The position numbers and the translations under genes were made by a program. A stretch of 64,000 nt of DNA from Arthrobacter pascens. GTDB lineage: Bacteria; Actinomycetota; Actinomycetes; Actinomycetales; Micrococcaceae. Position 1 is the stretch's first letter, and each line of letters opens with the position of its first letter. A model generated the notes under the pieces. It was not told the DNA's origin. It worked only from the letters and a program-made list of their open reading frames with translations, and did no database searches. The stretch spans positions 1,612,001 through 1,676,000 of the forward strand of contig NZ_JAUSXF010000001.1 of NCBI RefSeq assembly GCF_030816475.1, in the 5' to 3' direction. Below are positions 62,076 through 64,000 of this stretch, in pieces.

Positions 62076-63245
62076 ATGGGCTTCGAAACAAAGACGATCC
62101 GTATTGCCATGAACGGCATCACCGGCCGGATGGGCTACCGCCAGCACTTGCTGCGCTCCATCCTTCCCATCCGGGACGCTGGAGGCTTCACACTGGAAGA
62201 CGGCACCAGGGTGCAGGTGGAACCCATCCTGGTAGGTCGGAACGAGGCAAAGATCCGTGAACTGGCCGAACTGCACAAGGTGGCCGAGTGGACCACGGAC
62301 CTCGATTCCGTCATCAACGATCCAACTGTCGACATCGTCTTCGATGCCTCGATGACCAGCCTCCGCGCGGCCACCCTGAAGAAGGCCATGCTGGCAGGCA
62401 AGCATATCTTCACCGAAAAGCCCACGGCCGAGACCCTTGAGGAGGCCATCGAACTGGCCCGCATCGGCAAGGAAGCAGGCGTCACGGCAGGTGTCGTGCA
62501 CGACAAGCTGTACCTGCCGGGCCTGGTGAAACTGCGCCGGCTCGTGGATGAAGGGTTCTTCGGCCGCATCCTCTCCATCCGCGGCGAGTTCGGCTACTGG
62601 GTCTTCGAAGGCGACGTCCAGGCCGCCCAGCGCCCGTCCTGGAACTACCGCAAGGAAGACGGCGGCGGAATGACCACTGACATGTTCTGCCACTGGAACT
62701 ACGTCCTGGAGGGCGTCATCGGCAAGGTCAGGAGCGTCAATGCCAAAACCGCCACCCACATCCCGGCCCGCTGGGACGAGGCAGGCAAGGAATACAAGGC
62801 GACCGCCGACGACGCCTCCTACGGCATTTTCGAACTTGAGACGCCGGCGGGCGAGCCCGTCGTCGGCCAAATCAACTCCTCCTGGGCAGTCCGCGTCTAC
62901 CGTGATGAACTGGTCGAGTTCCAGGTCGACGGCACGCACGGCTCCGCCGTGGCCGGCCTGAACAAGTGCGTGGCCCAGCAGCGCGCCCACACACCCAAGC
63001 CCGTGTGGAACCCGGACCTGCCGGTGACGGAGTCCTTCCGCAGCCAGTGGCAGGAAGTCCCCGCCAACGCAGAGCTGGACAACGGCTTCAAACTGCAGTG
63101 GGAGGAGTTCCTCCGGGACGTCGTTGCCGGCCGCGAACACCGCTTCGGCCTGCTCTCGGCTGCCCGTGGCGTCCAGCTGGCCGAGCTCGGCCTGCAGTCC
63201 AACGACGAACGCCGCACCATCGACATCCCGGAGATCACGCTCTGA
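62076..63245 (+). CDS. Gfo/Idh/MocA-family oxidoreductase
   Basis: An NAD(P)-dependent sugar dehydrogenase of 389 aa. The nucleotide-binding part is IRIAMNGITGRMGYRQHLLR, with the family motif AGKHIFTEKPTAETLEEAIE (EKP) and VVHDKLYLPGLVKLRRLVDE; GGGMTTDMFCHWNYVLEGVI carries the catalytic-region Asp and His. GGAGG at 62067-62071 fixes ATG 62076, although the frame opens at 62052. It starts the operon controlled by the LacI gene, and overlaps the next gene by one base (TGATG). Confidence 0.92.
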   Translation: MGFETKTIRIAMNGITGRMGYRQHLLRSILPIRDAGGFTLEDGTRVQVEPILVGRNEAKIRELAELHKVAEWTTDLDSVINDPTVDIVFDASMTSLRAATLKKAMLAGKHIFTEKPTAETLEEAIELARIGKEAGVTAGVVHDKLYLPGLVKLRRLVDEGFFGRILSIRGEFGYWVFEGDVQAAQRPSWNYRKEDGGGMTTDMFCHWNYVLEGVIGKVRSVNAKTATHIPARWDEAGKEYKATADDASYGIFELETPAGEPVVGQINSSWAVRVYRDELVEFQVDGTHGSAVAGLNKCVAQQRAHTPKPVWNPDLPVTESFRSQWQEVPANAELDNGFKLQWEEFLRDVVAGREHRFGLLSAARGVQLAELGLQSNDERRTIDIPEITL

Positions 63246-64000
63246 TGACTTCCCTGATCCTTCCCTCAAGCGACGGCGGCACGCGGGAGTACCGCCTTCA
63301 GGCGGGCACGTCCTGGGCCCGCCCCGCCGCCCCGCTCACCTCGCGCCGGGCCTACGCCGCCGCCCACGTCATTCCGGAGGTCCTGGCCGACAACACGCCC
63401 GGCGCCCCGGCCCGCCTCGACTGGGACGCCACCATGGCGTACCGGCACGAACTCTGGTCCTACGGGCTGGGCGTAGCCGATGCCATGGATACTGCACAAC
63501 GCGGCATGGGACTTGACTGGGCGGCCACCCAGCAGCTCATCAAGCGCACCGGCGTGGAAGCTGCATCTGTTGTTTCCGCGGGAAACGCAGCCACGGCGGG
63601 CAAGACTGTCCGGGACCTGGTCGCCTGCGGCGCCGGGACCGACCAGCTGGAGCTTGATGCGCTGCCCGCCGGGGAAGCCGGACTCCAAGTCGTTCTGGAC
63701 GCCTACCGTGAGCAGATCGCCGTCGTAAGTGAAGCCGGACCGGAGGTTATCCTCATGGCTTCCCGTGCGCTGGCCCAAGTTGCCAGCGGCCCGGAGGACT
63801 ACCTGAAGGTGTACTCCACCCTGCTCCAGGAAGTGGACCAGCCGGTCATCCTGCACTGGCTGGGTACCATGTTCGATCCTGCCCTCGCAGGCTACTGGGG
63901 TTCGTATGATGTTGCCCAGGCAACAGAAACGTTCCTCTCCCTGATCCGTGACAACGCGGACAAGGTGGATGGAGTCAAGGTGTCCCTGCTGGATGCCAGC
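63245..64000 (+). CDS. DUF993 family protein (TIM-barrel, dihydrodipicolinate-synthase-like), 3' end missing
   Basis: The frame begins with ATG 63245, overlapping the previous stop, and is still open at the window end after 252 codons. MTSLILPSSDGGTREYRLQA, LDWDATMAYRHELWSYGLGV, ADAMDTAQRGMGLDWAATQQ and PVILHWLGTMFDPALAGYWG match the DUF993 family, a dihydrodipicolinate-synthase-like TIM barrel (aldolase-type). Together with the oxidoreductase and the isomerase it forms a sugar-degradation operon whose substrate is unknown. Confidence 0.85.
   Translation, partial: MTSLILPSSDGGTREYRLQAGTSWARPAAPLTSRRAYAAAHVIPEVLADNTPGAPARLDWDATMAYRHELWSYGLGVADAMDTAQRGMGLDWAATQQLIKRTGVEAASVVSAGNAATAGKTVRDLVACGAGTDQLELDALPAGEAGLQVVLDAYREQIAVVSEAGPEVILMASRALAQVASGPEDYLKVYSTLLQEVDQPVILHWLGTMFDPALAGYWGSYDVAQATETFLSLIRDNADKVDGVKVSLLDAS

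Noticed and set aside
62010..63269. 419-aa open frame on the minus strand opposite the oxidoreductase
   Set aside because: Antisense shadow covering the promoter and operators of the real gene.

Overview
The window is GC-rich chromosomal DNA of an actinobacterium, most probably an Arthrobacter or Pseudarthrobacter relative (Micrococcaceae). This rests on gene order and protein character: rpsP-khpA-rimM-trmD-rplS-lepB-lepB-rnhB-DUF2469-yraN-yifB-dprA-xerC, a fabD-fabH-acpP-fabF block with a FasR-type regulator, homodimeric AceE, DUF3145 and DUF3052 proteins, an MptB-like mannosyltransferase and oligoribonuclease. Almost everything is chromosomal housekeeping. The accessory signal is confined to about 28-34.6 kb, with smaller scars at 11.1 and 45.4 kb.

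Layout. 0-11.1 kb: end of a VOC-fold enzyme, then a long plus-strand run for translation (ribosomal proteins, tRNA and rRNA modification), protein export (two tandem signal peptidases) and DNA maintenance or uptake (RNase HII, YraN, YifB/ComM-like, DprA, XerC). 11.2-13 kb: an SDR protein lacking its catalytic Tyr/Lys, and DUF3145. 13-21 kb: minus-strand fatty acid synthesis genes, their regulator and pyruvate dehydrogenase E1, which link acetyl-CoA supply to lipid synthesis. 21.4-26.5 kb: a frameshifted DUF3052 gene, peroxiredoxin, sirtuin, tRNA-Val, and an IclR regulator with an MHS-type transporter.

26.5-42.7 kb looks like a two-carbon (ethanol/acetate) assimilation region: alcohol dehydrogenase, aldehyde dehydrogenase with a GAF-domain regulator, acetyl-CoA synthetase, malate synthase, isocitrate lyase and an adenylate kinase well placed to recycle the AMP made by acetyl-CoA synthetase. 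A GNAT-AAA+ fusion protein flanks it. The block is split by a small mosaic insertion (about 32-34.6 kb) with a SUFU-domain (immunity-like) gene, a second unknown gene and a truncated NTF2-like gene. Two copies of an 89-bp repeat (28036 and 41487) bracket most of the region, and a transposase remnant lies at 29.6 kb.

42.8-64 kb: GntR regulator and 6-phosphogluconate dehydrogenase, a decayed SDR pseudogene, cysE-cysK, msrA, a Nif3-like protein, a coiled-coil zinc-ribbon-like protein, yaaA, RNase P RNA, a long-form GAPDH, a membrane-anchored HNH nuclease, peptide deformylase, tRNA-His, oligoribonuclease, MptB-like glycosyltransferase, AlkD-like repair protein, an aldose-epimerase-like protein, and a sugar-catabolic block (TIM-barrel isomerase, LacI regulator, Gfo/Idh/MocA oxidoreductase, DUF993 protein running off the end).

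The most useful non-gene signals are a matched pair of inverted repeats (candidate FasR operators) before fabD and fasR, a strong terminator-like hairpin inside the start of the first lepB, two LacI-type operators flanking a clear promoter at 62.0 kb, and the 89-bp dispersed repeat. I did not find a clear-cut new defence or CRISPR system. The GNAT-AAA+ fusion and the SUFU-containing insertion are the best candidates for something not fully described.
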